Assembly (NCBI RefSeq): GCF_900182575.1 | Contig: NZ_FXSZ01000002.1 | Location: 124,001 to 188,000, forward strand | Direction: 5' to 3' | Length of the DNA stretch: 64,000 nucleotides | From: Solitalea koreensis | GTDB lineage: Bacteria > Bacteroidota > Bacteroidia > Sphingobacteriales > Sphingobacteriaceae | In this document: one piece after another, positions 8,654 through 18,990 of the stretch | Numbering within the stretch: position 1 is the stretch's first letter | Layout: every line of letters begins with the position of its first letter | Notes under the pieces: model-generated | Database searches by the model: none | The model's input: the letters and a program-made list of their open reading frames with translations, nothing else | What the model was told of the DNA's origin: nothing | Translations under genes and position numbers: made by a program

Positions 8654-11224
8654 ATGGCAGAAGAAGAAAACAACGAGAATAACAACAGTAAGATCATTCC
8701 AATTAATATAGAAGAGGAAATGAAATCGGCGTACATCGACTATTCGATGTCCGTAATCGTTTCCAGAGCTTTACCAGACGTACGTGATGGACTTAAACCG
8801 GTTCACCGTCGTGTTTTGTATGGTATGCTAGATTTGGGTCTTGCCAGCAATAAACCCCATAAAAAATCCGCACGTATTGTAGGAGAAGTATTGGGTAAAT
8901 ATCACCCGCACGGGGATAGCTCGGTTTATGATTCAATGGTACGTATGGCTCAGGATTGGTCGTTACGTTATCCTTTTGTCGATGGACAAGGAAATTTTGG
9001 ATCGATTGATGGTGATAGCCCTGCGGCAATGCGTTATACGGAAGCACGTCTTCGTAAAATTGCAGAAGAAATGCTGGCAGATATCAATAAAGACACCATT
9101 GATTTCCAACTCAACTTTGACGATTCATTAGAGGAACCTACTGTTCTTCCTTCAAAAATCCCTAACCTTCTGGTTAACGGAGCATCAGGTATTGCCGTAG
9201 GGATGGCTACCAACATGGCTCCACACAATTTGAGCGAAGTTATTGATGCCACTGTTGCATACATAGATAATCGTGAGATTACGATTTCAGAAATGATGCA
9301 GCATATTAAGGGCCCCGATTTTCCAACAGGCGCTACTATTTACGGATTCGATGGTATTAAAGATGCGTTTGAAACTGGTCGCGGCCGAATAGTGATGCGT
9401 GCAAACGCTGAGATCGAAACGCTGGATAATGGTCGTGAGCGTATTATTGTTTCGGCAATCCCTTATCAAATTAATAAAGCATTAATGATTGAGCGTACGG
9501 CTGAGCTCATTAATGAAAAGAAATTAGAAGGCATTTCTGATTTAAGAGACGAATCGGATAGAGATGGTATGCGTATCGTTTATGAAGTTAAACGTGAGGC
9601 CAATGCCAGCATCGTACTTAATAACCTATTTAAATACACTGCTTTACAAACTTCATTTAGTATCAACAACATTGCATTGGTTAAAGGCCGTCCAATGATG
9701 CTGAACTTAAAAGACCTTATTCACCACTTTGTTGAACATCGTCATGAGGTCATTGTTCGCCGTACTAAGTTTGAATTATCAGAAGCAGAAAAAAGAGCGC
9801 ATATTCTCGAAGGTTTATTAATAGCGCTTGATCATCTTGATGAAGTAATAAACCTGATTCGTAGTTCAGCAACTCCTGAGGATGCCCGAGAGGGCTTAAT
9901 GAGTCAATTTGGTTTATCCGACATTCAGGCTCGTGCTATTCTTGATATGACACTCCGCCGTTTAACAGGTCTGGAACGTGATAAGATTAAAGAGGAATAT
10001 GCTGAATTGATGAAAACCATTGAACGGTTAAGATCAATTTTGGCGGATGAAGGTTTGCGTATGCAAATCATTAAAGATGAGCTTGCTGAAATGAAAGAAA
10101 AGTACGGTGATGAGCGCAAAACCATGATCGTACATGCAGAAGGTGATATCAATATTGAAGATATGATTGAAAATGAGGACGTTGTTATTACAATTTCTCA
10201 TTTAGGTTATATCAAAAGGACCAAACTTACTGAATACAGAAAACAAGGTAGAGGCGGCCGTGGTTCTATGGGTGGAAGCACTCGTGAGGAAGACTTTATT
10301 GAACACTTGTTTATTGCACAAATGCATAATTACATGTTGTTCTTTACTGAACAAGGTCGTTGTTTCTGGCTCAAAGTTTATAATATTCCGGAAGGAAGCC
10401 GAACCTCTAAAGGCAGGGCAATGCAAAATCTAATTCAAATTGAAGGTGGAGATAAGGTTAAAGCCTTTGTAACCATTAAAACCTTGAATGATCCTGCATA
10501 TCTGGAAAATAACTTTATCATTATGTGTACCCAAAAAGGTACCATTAAGAAAACCTCATTAGAGGCCTATTCTCGAGTACGTGTAAGTGGTATTAATGCG
10601 ATTACAATTAATGAGGGTGACCAGTTGTTAGAGGCGCGTTTAACTACCGGAACTTCAGAAATACTAATGGCGCTTAAATCAGGAAGAGCAATACGCTTTA
10701 ATGAAAGTACTGTACGCCCAATGGGTCGCACTGCTGCCGGTGTTCGCGGAATTACGTTAAATGGTGTTTCGGATGAAGTAATTGGCATGATTGCTGTCGA
10801 CGATCAAGAAACCAATGTATTAGTAGTTTCAGAAAAAGGGTATGGTAAACGTTCTGATATTGATGAATACAGAGTTACCAACCGTGGTGGAAAAGGTGTA
10901 AAAACGATCAACATCACTGAGAAAACGGGTAATCTGATCGCTATTAAAGATGTAAAAGAAGGCGATGATCTGATGATTATCAACAAATCGGGAATTACAA
11001 TCCGCATTGGTGTTGATGAGCTTCGCGTAATGGGAAGAGCAACACAAGGTGTTCGACTTATCAAATTAAACGAAGAAGATGAAATTGCGTCAGTTGCTAA
11101 AATTGATGATGCCGGTGAAGATGAATTAGAAAATTTGGAAGGAGTTGAAGGTACAGAGGGAACAACTAATTCACCTGGTGAAGATGCAGCATCAACAGAT
11201 GCACCCGAAACAACCGAAAATTAA
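8654..11224 (+). CDS. gyrA: DNA gyrase subunit A
   Basis: The breakage-reunion subunit of DNA gyrase, 856 residues. The catalytic tyrosine is Tyr128 ([10 protein letters not shown]). The quinolone-resistance region [13 protein letters not shown] (84-96) has Ser89 and Asp93 at the positions equal to E. coli Ser83 and Asp87, so no classical resistance change is seen. The C-terminal six-bladed beta-pinwheel is present and opens with a GyrA box variant (QGRGGRG, near residue 530), which supports gyrase rather than ParC. The tail is acidic and Thr/Glu rich. The TPR gene follows 29 bases later and may be co-transcribed. Confidence 0.97.
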   Translation: MAEEENNENNNSKIIPINIEEEMKSAYIDYSMSVIVSRALPDVRDGLKPVHRRVLYGMLDLGLASNKPHKKSARIVGEVLGKYHPHGDSSVYDSMVRMAQDWSLRYPFVDGQGNFGSIDGDSPAAMRYTEARLRKIAEEMLADINKDTIDFQLNFDDSLEEPTVLPSKIPNLLVNGASGIAVGMATNMAPHNLSEVIDATVAYIDNREITISEMMQHIKGPDFPTGATIYGFDGIKDAFETGRGRIVMRANAEIETLDNGRERIIVSAIPYQINKALMIERTAELINEKKLEGISDLRDESDRDGMRIVYEVKREANASIVLNNLFKYTALQTSFSINNIALVKGRPMMLNLKDLIHHFVEHRHEVIVRRTKFELSEAEKRAHILEGLLIALDHLDEVINLIRSSATPEDAREGLMSQFGLSDIQARAILDMTLRRLTGLERDKIKEEYAELMKTIERLRSILADEGLRMQIIKDELAEMKEKYGDERKTMIVHAEGDINIEDMIENEDVVITISHLGYIKRTKLTEYRKQGRGGRGSMGGSTREEDFIEHLFIAQMHNYMLFFTEQGRCFWLKVYNIPEGSRTSKGRAMQNLIQIEGGDKVKAFVTIKTLNDPAYLENNFIIMCTQKGTIKKTSLEAYSRVRVSGINAITINEGDQLLEARLTTGTSEILMALKSGRAIRFNESTVRPMGRTAAGVRGITLNGVSDEVIGMIAVDDQETNVLVVSEKGYGKRSDIDEYRVTNRGGKGVKTINITEKTGNLIAIKDVKEGDDLMIINKSGITIRIGVDELRVMGRATQGVRLIKLNEEDEIASVAKIDDAGEDELENLEGVEGTEGTTNSPGEDAASTDAPETTEN

Positions 11225-11253
11225 TATTCAGACACTAACCAAAGAATTATATA

Positions 11254-12390
11254 ATGAAAAAAATCTTGTTATCAGGATTGTTGCTAGCAGCAGTAACAGT
11301 TGCTAAGGCACAAAATGCAGAAGTAGAAAATGCTGAGAAAATGGTAATGCTCAAACAACTCGATAAAGCAAAAGAATCTATCGACAAAGCTGTAGTGCAT
11401 CCTAAAACGACTACTTTGCCACATACATACATGGTAAAGGTTCAAGTATATACAGCTATTGCAAATGATACTTCGCGCCACAATTTGGATTACGATCCAA
11501 TTCAAATTGCCTCCGAATCCTTAAAAAAGGCAAAAGAACTGGATGTTAAAAAATCAATCTCTGAGGAAGACCTTAAAAATGCTTCTTTTAACCTCTATGC
11601 AGCTGGTTACAATAAAGGATTAGGTGCTTACAATAAGGAAGACTTTAAAACTGCATTGAAGTATTTCAAGTTTGCTTCTGAAATGAATCCTTCTGATACT
11701 TCATTGTATTTAAATACCGGAATTGTAGCGGAGAAAATAAATGACAAAGAATCAGAAGAGGCAGCCTTTACAAAACTTGCTGATATGAATTACGATAAGG
11801 AGCCTTATATCTATAAAGCTTTGTATGATATCAAAAAGAATAAAGGGGACAAAGAAGGAGCAAAGGCCATTCTTGAAAAAGGCCGCTCTATTTTCCCTAC
11901 TGATAATTATTTGATGATTGAAGAATTGAATATGTACCTGGCAGAAGGTAAATCGGATGTTATTGTTGACAAATTAAATAAAGCCATTGCTGCTGATCCA
12001 AGTAATAAGACGCTTCAATTTACATTAGGAGTTACGTATGAAAACCTTAAAAAACCTGATGAAGCAGCTGCAGCATACAAAAAAGCATTAGAAATTGATC
12101 CAAACTATTTTGATGCAAATTACAATTTAGGTGCATTATACTTTAACCAGGCTGCTGACATTATTAAAAAAGCTAACATGTTACCTACTAATAAAGTTAA
12201 AGAATACGATGTTGAAAAACAGAAATTCTTAAAAAAAGCAGGTGAAGCAACTCCGTATTTGGAAAAAGCATACGCTATCAATCCTAAAGATCGTAACGTA
12301 TTAATTTCTCTTAAAGAAATTTATTCACGCACAGGAGCTAAAGATAAATACGCTAAAATTGACGCCGAACTGAAAGCACTAGGCGAATAA
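11254..12390 (+). CDS. Secreted tetratricopeptide-repeat protein
   Basis: A 378-residue exported protein. The first 20 residues are a clear signal peptide (KKILLSGLLLAAVTVAKAQ). The mature part is a series of TPR helices; the clearest are around residues 125-160 (YNKEDFKTALKYFKFASEMNPSD) and 250-300 (LGVTYENLKKPDEAAAAYKKALEIDPN). TPR arrays bind partner proteins, and in Bacteroidota such periplasmic TPR proteins are common without known partners. The start is 29 bases after gyrA, and the gene ends at a strong terminator. Confidence 0.85.
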   Translation: MKKILLSGLLLAAVTVAKAQNAEVENAEKMVMLKQLDKAKESIDKAVVHPKTTTLPHTYMVKVQVYTAIANDTSRHNLDYDPIQIASESLKKAKELDVKKSISEEDLKNASFNLYAAGYNKGLGAYNKEDFKTALKYFKFASEMNPSDTSLYLNTGIVAEKINDKESEEAAFTKLADMNYDKEPYIYKALYDIKKNKGDKEGAKAILEKGRSIFPTDNYLMIEELNMYLAEGKSDVIVDKLNKAIAADPSNKTLQFTLGVTYENLKKPDEAAAAYKKALEIDPNYFDANYNLGALYFNQAADIIKKANMLPTNKVKEYDVEKQKFLKKAGEATPYLEKAYAINPKDRNVLISLKEIYSRTGAKDKYAKIDAELKALGE

Positions 12391-12437
12391 GAATAAAGAA
12401 CAAACACAAAACCTGTCTTTAGTTAATAAACAAAAAA

Positions 12438-12471
12438 AGAGTTCTGTTAAAAATTAACAGAACTCTTTTTT
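12438..12471. terminator. Strong bidirectional intrinsic terminator
   Basis: A 13-bp perfect stem (12438-12450 with 12454-12466) with a 3-base loop. It is preceded by seven A and followed by six T, so it works on both strands. It lies between the convergent TPR gene and the helicase gene. Confidence 0.9.
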
Positions 12472-12527
12472 ATGGGTGCAATCGTACTTCAACTATCAAC
12501 CTGTTCTTTGATCTTGTATCTTTCTAC

Positions 12528-14456
12528 TCAATTGTATTCTAATTCCCACGCACTTTGATAGGCATTATTGGAATGAACATGATCTAAAAAGCTGGCATAA
12601 AATGGATGAGAACCTAGTGTTGCACTGTCGCCAAATAATAGCAATTTCTTTTTAGCTCTTGTCATGGCCACATTCATTCTTCGTGTATCAGCTAAAAAGC
12701 CAATTTCATTTTTATCGTTGCTTCTTACCAAACTGATTGCAATTAAATCGCATTCTTGCCCTTGAAAACCATCTACAGTTTTAAGGCTTATCATGGAACG
12801 ATACTTATTAAGTACCGGATAATTAGTAATTTCTTCTAACAAATAATTTACCTGTGCTTTATATGGTGAAATTATCCCTATTTGTTTCATTTTATCAAGC
12901 GGTAGATTAACATCCTGCTCCAATTCCAGTAAAAACCAATCCAAATAAGTTAATAGAAGAGAGCCTTCTTCCTTATTTATCAAGCTTCGACTTCCTTCAG
13001 TAATTTCATTAAAACCACATCCTGCTGTATCAATAAAAAGCATTGGTTTTTCATCAGCATCCGTTATTTTTCTTGATTTAACACTTTCATCGGCTAACAA
13101 TTTGCCCTCATAAAATTGTTGATTCGAAAATTCCATGATTTGTTCATGCATACGGTATTGAGTAGCTAACAATGTATCAACTTGTTGCCGTTGGATCGTT
13201 TTTTCAAATAAGGTAAGGTGTAAGCCTTGCTTGCCAGCTTCAATTGATTTTACAGTAGGGGGGAGTTGGCAATGATCACCAGCCATAACTACTCTTTCTG
13301 CTTTCATAATGGGAATCCAACAGGCAGGTTCAAGTGCCTGTGCAGCTTCATCGATAAAAATGGTTTTGAACGTTTTATCCCGCAATAACGAATTATTAGC
13401 GCCAACCAAGGTACATGCTATCACTTGTGCTTGCGACAGAATATCACTAACAATATAATCTTCTAATTTAAGAGCTTCTGACTTTAAATTTCGGGCTTCA
13501 TCAAGCAGTAATTTTCGTTGTTGGCTTTCCGTTTTGCCGAAACTACGCTTGTATTTAAAAGCAAGGCTCCTGAACTCTTCTGATTTCTTGCGAAGATTTT
13601 TAATATCTCCAAAATATTCATGCTGACTGATTTTATTATCGATTACCAATTCAGTTAATTCTTCATTAACCCGGGCAGGATGGCCGATGCGGATTACATT
13701 TAAACCTTCTTGATGCAACCGATCGCACAATAAATCAACAGCTGTATTACTGGGTGCAGTTATTAAAACCTGCTTTTCTTTTTCAACCACCAGTTTAATT
13801 GCTTGAATAAATGTGGTAGTTTTTCCCGTTCCCGGAGGACCGTGAACAATGGCAACATCTTTTGATGCTAAAATTGCTTCTACAGCTTGATTTTGAAAAG
13901 AATTTAAATGGGATATTTCAACTTTATGATCTGCTCTTTCTGCAGAAAATGAAGGTTGATGTCCTAATAGAATTTCACGGAGTTCGGCCAAACGATTTTT
14001 TTCTGCAAGAGAAACGAGCCGGAGCGTTTCGTCCATTTCGCGATAGGAAGTTTCATCAAACAACATATCAATACCGATTTTACCATCACGAATCCATTCA
14101 GGTAATTCATCCGTATTTAAATAAATGCGTAATCGATCTTTGGTTGATGTACCAATAACCCCTTCAACACGCATTTTATCGGCTTTATTATTTGCGTTAC
14201 AAAATAAAGCCGCACGTCGGCCAGTTTGTAATTGGTGCTCAATATTTTTATTTGTAGTACGTTCAAGTTCGACAAAAACTTGCTCGCCGCGTCCAATTCC
14301 AGTTTGAGTTAGCATAACCGGATACCAGGAACTTCCGTTTTTCACTCGTTCCTTTACATCCGATTCTATAACAAAACGTTTGTATTGCTGCAGATCTTCT
14401 TCCTTTTCTATCTTAAGTAATTTTCGCAAGTGTTTTAATTCATCTGCAGCCGTCAT
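12528..14456 (-). CDS. Superfamily 1 helicase, Upf1/SMUBP2-like AAA protein
   Basis: A 642-residue SF1B (DNA2/NAM7/Upf1-like) DNA or RNA helicase. An N-terminal beta-barrel region (about 1-180) precedes the motor. Walker A is GPPGTGKTT at 206-214, and the Walker B/DEAA motif is IFIDEAAQALEP. The later motifs are seen as the GDHCQLPPTV motif III, the TQYRMHE motif IV, TVDGFQGQECDLI (motif V) and a motif VI ending NVAMTRAKKKL. It matches the IGHMBP2-like bacterial group with no nuclease domain attached. The role is probably replication, repair or RNA handling. It is monocistronic on the minus strand. Confidence 0.9.
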   Translation of the reverse strand: MTAADELKHLRKLLKIEKEEDLQQYKRFVIESDVKERVKNGSSWYPVMLTQTGIGRGEQVFVELERTTNKNIEHQLQTGRRAALFCNANNKADKMRVEGVIGTSTKDRLRIYLNTDELPEWIRDGKIGIDMLFDETSYREMDETLRLVSLAEKNRLAELREILLGHQPSFSAERADHKVEISHLNSFQNQAVEAILASKDVAIVHGPPGTGKTTTFIQAIKLVVEKEKQVLITAPSNTAVDLLCDRLHQEGLNVIRIGHPARVNEELTELVIDNKISQHEYFGDIKNLRKKSEEFRSLAFKYKRSFGKTESQQRKLLLDEARNLKSEALKLEDYIVSDILSQAQVIACTLVGANNSLLRDKTFKTIFIDEAAQALEPACWIPIMKAERVVMAGDHCQLPPTVKSIEAGKQGLHLTLFEKTIQRQQVDTLLATQYRMHEQIMEFSNQQFYEGKLLADESVKSRKITDADEKPMLFIDTAGCGFNEITEGSRSLINKEEGSLLLTYLDWFLLELEQDVNLPLDKMKQIGIISPYKAQVNYLLEEITNYPVLNKYRSMISLKTVDGFQGQECDLIAISLVRSNDKNEIGFLADTRRMNVAMTRAKKKLLLFGDSATLGSHPFYASFLDHVHSNNAYQSAWELEYN

Positions 14457-14617
14457 ATATCATTGAAATTTCAGGCAAAGATGAGCTTTTGATTTGAATT
14501 AGAGATAAATTGATTGATTAGATAGTTAAAAAAGCGTATCACTTACTTGTTGTTTTTTATAATATTGCGTGAGTTAACAATAAAGTAGTTAAATCTGTAT
14601 CCACCGAACATACAAAC

Positions 14618-17167
14618 ATGATAAGAAAAACAAGAATTGTAACAGGAGTAATTGCAGCCATTGCATTACGAATCATTGTTCCACTTTCAGCTGCGGCCCA
14701 AGTAAATAAATCAATGGTACGAATGGGTTCTTCCGATGTACAGTCTTTTGATAAAGAATGGCTGTTCATGCGCTATGGTTTACAACCTGACGGATCACGT
14801 GTAGAAGAACCTAAAGACCTGGAAAGCATAACATATTCTGATGCTAATTGGCAGCGGCTTGATCTACCGCATGATTGGGCCATTACCGGACCGTTTCGGA
14901 TAGATCTTGCCGGAGAGACGGGTAAATTACCATGGAAAGGCATTGGCTGGTACCGCAAACACTTTGTTGTACCGTCAGAGGATGCAGGGAAAAAAATATT
15001 TATTGATTTTGACGGGGCTATGGCGAATGCAGAAATATGGCTCAACGGAAAATACGTAGGCACTTGGCCATACGGTTACAGTTCTTTCCGTATGGATTTA
15101 TCTCCTTTTGTTTTGATTGGAAAAGAAAATGTAATTGCTGTTAAATTAAATACTGAAAAATGGGATTCTCGCTGGTATCCCGGCGCCGGTATTTATCGCC
15201 ATACCTGGTTGGTAAAAACAGACCCCGTGCATGTAGCGCATTGGGGCACAACGATTACAACACCTGAAGTAACTGATCATTCGGCAATTGTAAAAGTAAA
15301 AGTAAAGGTCGACAACCAACAAAACAACACGGTAAAAGCAGATGTGCAAACTGTCATCTATGAATTTGCTGAGAATAAAACGCTAGGATCAAAAGTGGCT
15401 GCTCTTAAACCTCTATCCATTACTTTAGAGGCAGGGGCCAGCGCTGAGCTAGAGGCACAGGTTAACCTTAATAATCCTAAGCGTTGGGACCTTGAAAAAC
15501 CCAACCTTTATGTAGCACAAACTATAATCAGTGTTAACGGAAAATTAACCGATACTTATTCAACTTCTTTTGGAGTACGTACAATACAATTTACGGCAAG
15601 AGATGGCTTTTTATTAAACGGCAAAAGAGTTCAAATACAAGGCACTTGTAATCATCATGATTTAGGCGCTTTGGGTGCTGCTATTAATACGAGCGCTTTA
15701 CGTCGTCAATTAGTGATACTTAAAAATATGGGCTGTAATTCGTTACGCACTTCGCACAACCCACCAGCTCCTGAATTATTGGAATTGGCCGATGAAATGG
15801 GATTTTTAGTTTGGGATGAAGCCTTTGATTGTTGGAAAAGAGGGAAAAAGAAAAATGATTATAACAAACTGTTTGATCAGTGGCACGAAAAAGATTTAAA
15901 CGCATTGGTACAACGTGATCGTAATCATCCCAGCGTGTTTATTTGGAGTATTGGCAATGAAGTGATGGATCAACGAGACGTTGCTTTAACCAAGCATCTG
16001 GTTGATATTGTGCACCGTGAAGATCCAACTCGTCCTGTTTCAAATGGTTACAATGACCCTGACGGTGGGAGAGAGTCGGGGGCAGTAGTGGCCTTAGATA
16101 TAATGGGAGTGAATTACTTTTTTAACCAGCAACCGAAGTGGGATGCCGATCTGCGTTATGCTAAAAAACCAACTATTGGCAGCGAAACTTCAAGTTGTGT
16201 AAGTTCCCGTGGTGAATACTTTTTTGGAAAAGAGTACAAAAACTGGCAAATAACATCGTATGATTCTGCCAAACCTGGTTGGGGATGCTCGCCTGATGAA
16301 CAATTTCGTACCAATGCAAAATATCCTCATTTATTGGGTGAATACGTGTGGACAGGTTTTGATTATTTAGGAGAACCCACACCGTATGGATCAGATGAAA
16401 CCAATTTGCTCAACTTTAGAAATGATCCTTCTAAAAAAGAAGAATTGAAAAAGAAGCTAGAGGAAATGCAAAAGAGTAATCCTCCATCACGCAGTAGCTA
16501 TTTTGGTATTGTAGACCTTGCCGGTTTTCCTAAGGATCGTTATTACTTGTACCAATCTCATTGGCGCCCTGATTATCCAATGGCTCATATTCTTCCGCAT
16601 TGGAATTGGAACGAAAGAATAGATTCAATCACGCCTGTACATGTTTATACTTCAGGTGATGAAGCCGAATTATTTTTGAATGGCAAAAGCCTTGGTCGTA
16701 AATCTAAAAAGGAAAACCAAGATTTTCGTTTGGTTTGGAATGATGTAAAATACAATCCAGGTGAATTAAAAGTAGTTACGTATAAAAATGGTAAAAAATG
16801 GGCGACGGACGTAGTAAAAACGACTGGTGAACCCGCAAAACTTGCTCTTAGCTCCAATCGTAAACAAATTGCTAACGATGGACAGGATTTGGCTTTCATA
16901 ACCCTGCAGGTTCAGGATAAGAATGGATTAACAGTTCCGCGAACTCAACCGGAAATTCATTTCGAAATTGAAGGCCCTGGTGAAATTGTAGGAACGGATA
17001 ATGGAGATGCAACCAGTTTTGAATCATTTCAAAGCCCAAATAAGCATGCGTTTAATGGAATGGCTCTGGTTATAGTTAAAGCTAAACCAGGACTTAAAGG
17101 AAATATTGTAGTAAAAGCCAGCAGTAACAATCTTACGAGTTCTCGTGCAAACGTAGTAGTTCAGTAA
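14618..17167 (+). CDS. Secreted glycoside hydrolase family 2 (beta-galactosidase-like) with DUF4982
   Basis: An 849-residue exported GH2 enzyme; residues 1-28 form a signal sequence ending in SAAAQ. Domain order is: jelly-roll sugar-binding domain (about 45-220), Ig-like GH2 domain (to about 330), TIM barrel (about 330-640), DUF4982-like (about 665-740) and a C-terminal Ig-like domain. The acid/base is Glu448 (SIGNEV), and the nucleophile is probably Glu523 (TIGSETSS). Such enzymes release beta-linked galactose or glucuronic acid from plant or host glycans in the periplasm. Exact substrate unknown. No SusC/SusD pair lies nearby, so this is not within a classical polysaccharide-utilisation locus. 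Confidence 0.88.
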   Translation: MIRKTRIVTGVIAAIALRIIVPLSAAAQVNKSMVRMGSSDVQSFDKEWLFMRYGLQPDGSRVEEPKDLESITYSDANWQRLDLPHDWAITGPFRIDLAGETGKLPWKGIGWYRKHFVVPSEDAGKKIFIDFDGAMANAEIWLNGKYVGTWPYGYSSFRMDLSPFVLIGKENVIAVKLNTEKWDSRWYPGAGIYRHTWLVKTDPVHVAHWGTTITTPEVTDHSAIVKVKVKVDNQQNNTVKADVQTVIYEFAENKTLGSKVAALKPLSITLEAGASAELEAQVNLNNPKRWDLEKPNLYVAQTIISVNGKLTDTYSTSFGVRTIQFTARDGFLLNGKRVQIQGTCNHHDLGALGAAINTSALRRQLVILKNMGCNSLRTSHNPPAPELLELADEMGFLVWDEAFDCWKRGKKKNDYNKLFDQWHEKDLNALVQRDRNHPSVFIWSIGNEVMDQRDVALTKHLVDIVHREDPTRPVSNGYNDPDGGRESGAVVALDIMGVNYFFNQQPKWDADLRYAKKPTIGSETSSCVSSRGEYFFGKEYKNWQITSYDSAKPGWGCSPDEQFRTNAKYPHLLGEYVWTGFDYLGEPTPYGSDETNLLNFRNDPSKKEELKKKLEEMQKSNPPSRSSYFGIVDLAGFPKDRYYLYQSHWRPDYPMAHILPHWNWNERIDSITPVHVYTSGDEAELFLNGKSLGRKSKKENQDFRLVWNDVKYNPGELKVVTYKNGKKWATDVVKTTGEPAKLALSSNRKQIANDGQDLAFITLQVQDKNGLTVPRTQPEIHFEIEGPGEIVGTDNGDATSFESFQSPNKHAFNGMALVIVKAKPGLKGNIVVKASSNNLTSSRANVVVQ

Positions 17168-17191
17168 TTCTCAATAAAAAAGTAGTATAGC

Positions 17192-17222
17192 AGGGCGCAT
17201 AAAAGCGCCCTTTGTTTTTTTA
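17192..17222 (+). terminator. Intrinsic terminator of the GH2 gene
   Basis: A 7-bp GC-rich stem AGGGCGC / GCGCCCT (17192-17198 with 17205-17211), a 6-base loop, then a T-rich tail to 17222. Confidence 0.9.
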
Positions 17223-17330
17223 TAAGGGGAGCTAAGATCGCAGTATTATATAATTTACTTAACATAATATTAATTATAGGAAAAACCATTAGCGACTTAT
17301 TGACTCACCCTTAACCAGTGTTGCCGTAAA

Positions 17331-17364
17331 TTGTTTAGGTCATAAGTTATGGGTATAGATTTTG
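17331..17364 (+). promoter_or_regulatory. Candidate promoter of the Mla operon
   Basis: TTG at 17331-17333 is followed after 20 bases by TATAGATTTTG (17354-17364), close to the Bacteroidota -33 TTG / -7 TAnnTTTG pair with one extra base in the -7 box. The start codon is at 17378. Inferred from pattern only. Confidence 0.4.
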
Positions 17365-17377
17365 TACCCGATTATTA

Positions 17378-18166
17378 ATGGAACCAAATTCGAAACAAAA
17401 ATTTATCATTTCAAAAAAGATTGATGAGTTTTTCATTGATATTTATAAGGTTTTTAGTTTTATTTCGCGTTTCTTTAAAGAAGCTTTTTCTCCACCTTTC
17501 GAATTCCAGGAAATAATAAAACAATGCTACGAAGTTGGGTATAAATCTCTTGTTTTAATCTCTTTAACAGGCTTTATAACCGGCTTGGTATTTACAAAAC
17601 AATCGCGACCCTCATTGTCTTCATTTGGAGCAAGTTCTTGGCTACCTTCACTTGTTTCTATTGCTATTGTAAGGGCCATGGCACCTTTAATTACTGCTTT
17701 AATTACCGCAGGAAAAGTTGGTTCTCATATGGGGGCTGAATTGGGTTCAATGAAAGTAACTGAACAAATTGATGCCATGGAAGTTTCAGCAACTAACCCA
17801 TTTAAGTTTTTAGTAGTAACACGTGTTTTGGCCATAACTTTAATGCTGCCAATCCTTGTCATGTACTTTGGATTCATTGGTATGATGGGATCCTTTATGA
17901 ATGTACATGCTAATGAATTAACCAGTTATACAGCTTTTTTTAAAGAGGCATTTAGTTCCATTTCTTTCTTAGATATATTTTCATCAGTCCTTAAATCCAT
18001 TGTTTTTGGATTCACTGTTGGTATTGCAGGATGTTATCAAGGCTATAATGCTCAATATGGAACAGTTGGTGTAGGAAAAGCAGCTAATACTGCCGTTGTG
18101 GTTGCTATGTTTCTCATTTTTATTGAAGAGATGATTATTGTACAATTTGTTAATGCCATAAGGTAA
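17378..18166 (+). CDS. mlaE: MlaE family ABC transporter permease
   Basis: A 262-residue inner-membrane permease of the MCE-type lipid transporter. MlaE-family features are an N-terminal amphipathic stretch (FFKEAFSPPFEFQEIIKQ), then about five hydrophobic helices, the ITAGKVGSHMGAELGSMKVTEQIDAMEV segment (about 110-137, the conserved coupling region), and a C-terminal GCYQGYNAQYGTVGVGKAANTAVV. It should move phospholipids between inner and outer membranes. It is first in an operon with the ATPase and the MCE protein, 20 bases before mlaF. Confidence 0.9.
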   Translation: MEPNSKQKFIISKKIDEFFIDIYKVFSFISRFFKEAFSPPFEFQEIIKQCYEVGYKSLVLISLTGFITGLVFTKQSRPSLSSFGASSWLPSLVSIAIVRAMAPLITALITAGKVGSHMGAELGSMKVTEQIDAMEVSATNPFKFLVVTRVLAITLMLPILVMYFGFIGMMGSFMNVHANELTSYTAFFKEAFSSISFLDIFSSVLKSIVFGFTVGIAGCYQGYNAQYGTVGVGKAANTAVVVAMFLIFIEEMIIVQFVNAIR

Positions 18167-18186
18167 ATTCAATCGAAAACTATTAA

Positions 18187-18990
18187 ATGAAGAACGGTGT
18201 AAAGATTGATCGGAATAATAGGGTGATTTTTGTTAAAGATCTTGAAAAATCTTTTGGCGAACTGAATGTACTCAGCGGTTTAAATATGGATCTTTTTAAA
18301 GGCGAAAATTTAGTTGTGATGGGGCGATCAGGAAGTGGAAAATCTGTATTAATCAAAGTTATTTCTGGATTGCTTAAACCCGATAAAGGGGTTGTTAATG
18401 TATTAGGACAAGAAGTTGACAAAATTAGTACAGAAGAATTGCAGGCTTTGCGATTAAAAATTGGCTTTTCTTTTCAAAGCAGTGCCTTGTATGATAGCAT
18501 GACAGTTAGAGAAAATCTTGAATTTCCATTAGTAAGAAATTTGAAAAATATAAAAAGTAAGGAAGTAGATAAGGCTATTGAAGAAGTACTTGAGAATGTA
18601 GATTTACCTCAAACAATTAATCAATTGCCTTCAGAACTTTCCGGTGGTCAAAAAAAACGTATTGGCATCGCACGAACCTTAATTCTTAAGCCGGAGATAA
18701 TGCTGTATGATGAGCCTACTGCTGGTCTGGATCCCATAACTAGTGTTGAAATAAATAATCTCATTAATGAAGTGCAGCAAAAATATAATACAAGTTCTTT
18801 AATTATAACACACGATCTGACCTGCGCAAAACTAACCGGCGACAGGGTTGCAATGATAGTGGATGGTAATTTTTTAACGCAAGGAAGTTTTGATGATGTA
18901 TTTAATACAAATGATGAGCGTATTCGAGGATTTTATAATTATAATTTTATAAATGATAATACCAATAAGAAGTTAAATAACTTTAAATGA
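18187..18990 (+). CDS. mlaF: MlaF-type ABC transporter ATP-binding protein
   Basis: A 267-residue ATPase that powers the MlaE permease. Walker A is GRSGSGKS (46-53), the ABC signature is LSGGQKKR near residue 155, and Walker B with the catalytic Glu is IMLYDEPTAGLDP. The switch histidine is in IITHDLTCAK. The C-terminal tail (NTNDERIRGFYNYNF) resembles MlaF tails. The stop overlaps the ATG of the MCE gene by 4 bases (ATGA), pointing to translational coupling. Confidence 0.92.
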   Translation: MKNGVKIDRNNRVIFVKDLEKSFGELNVLSGLNMDLFKGENLVVMGRSGSGKSVLIKVISGLLKPDKGVVNVLGQEVDKISTEELQALRLKIGFSFQSSALYDSMTVRENLEFPLVRNLKNIKSKEVDKAIEEVLENVDLPQTINQLPSELSGGQKKRIGIARTLILKPEIMLYDEPTAGLDPITSVEINNLINEVQQKYNTSSLIITHDLTCAKLTGDRVAMIVDGNFLTQGSFDDVFNTNDERIRGFYNYNFINDNTNKKLNNFK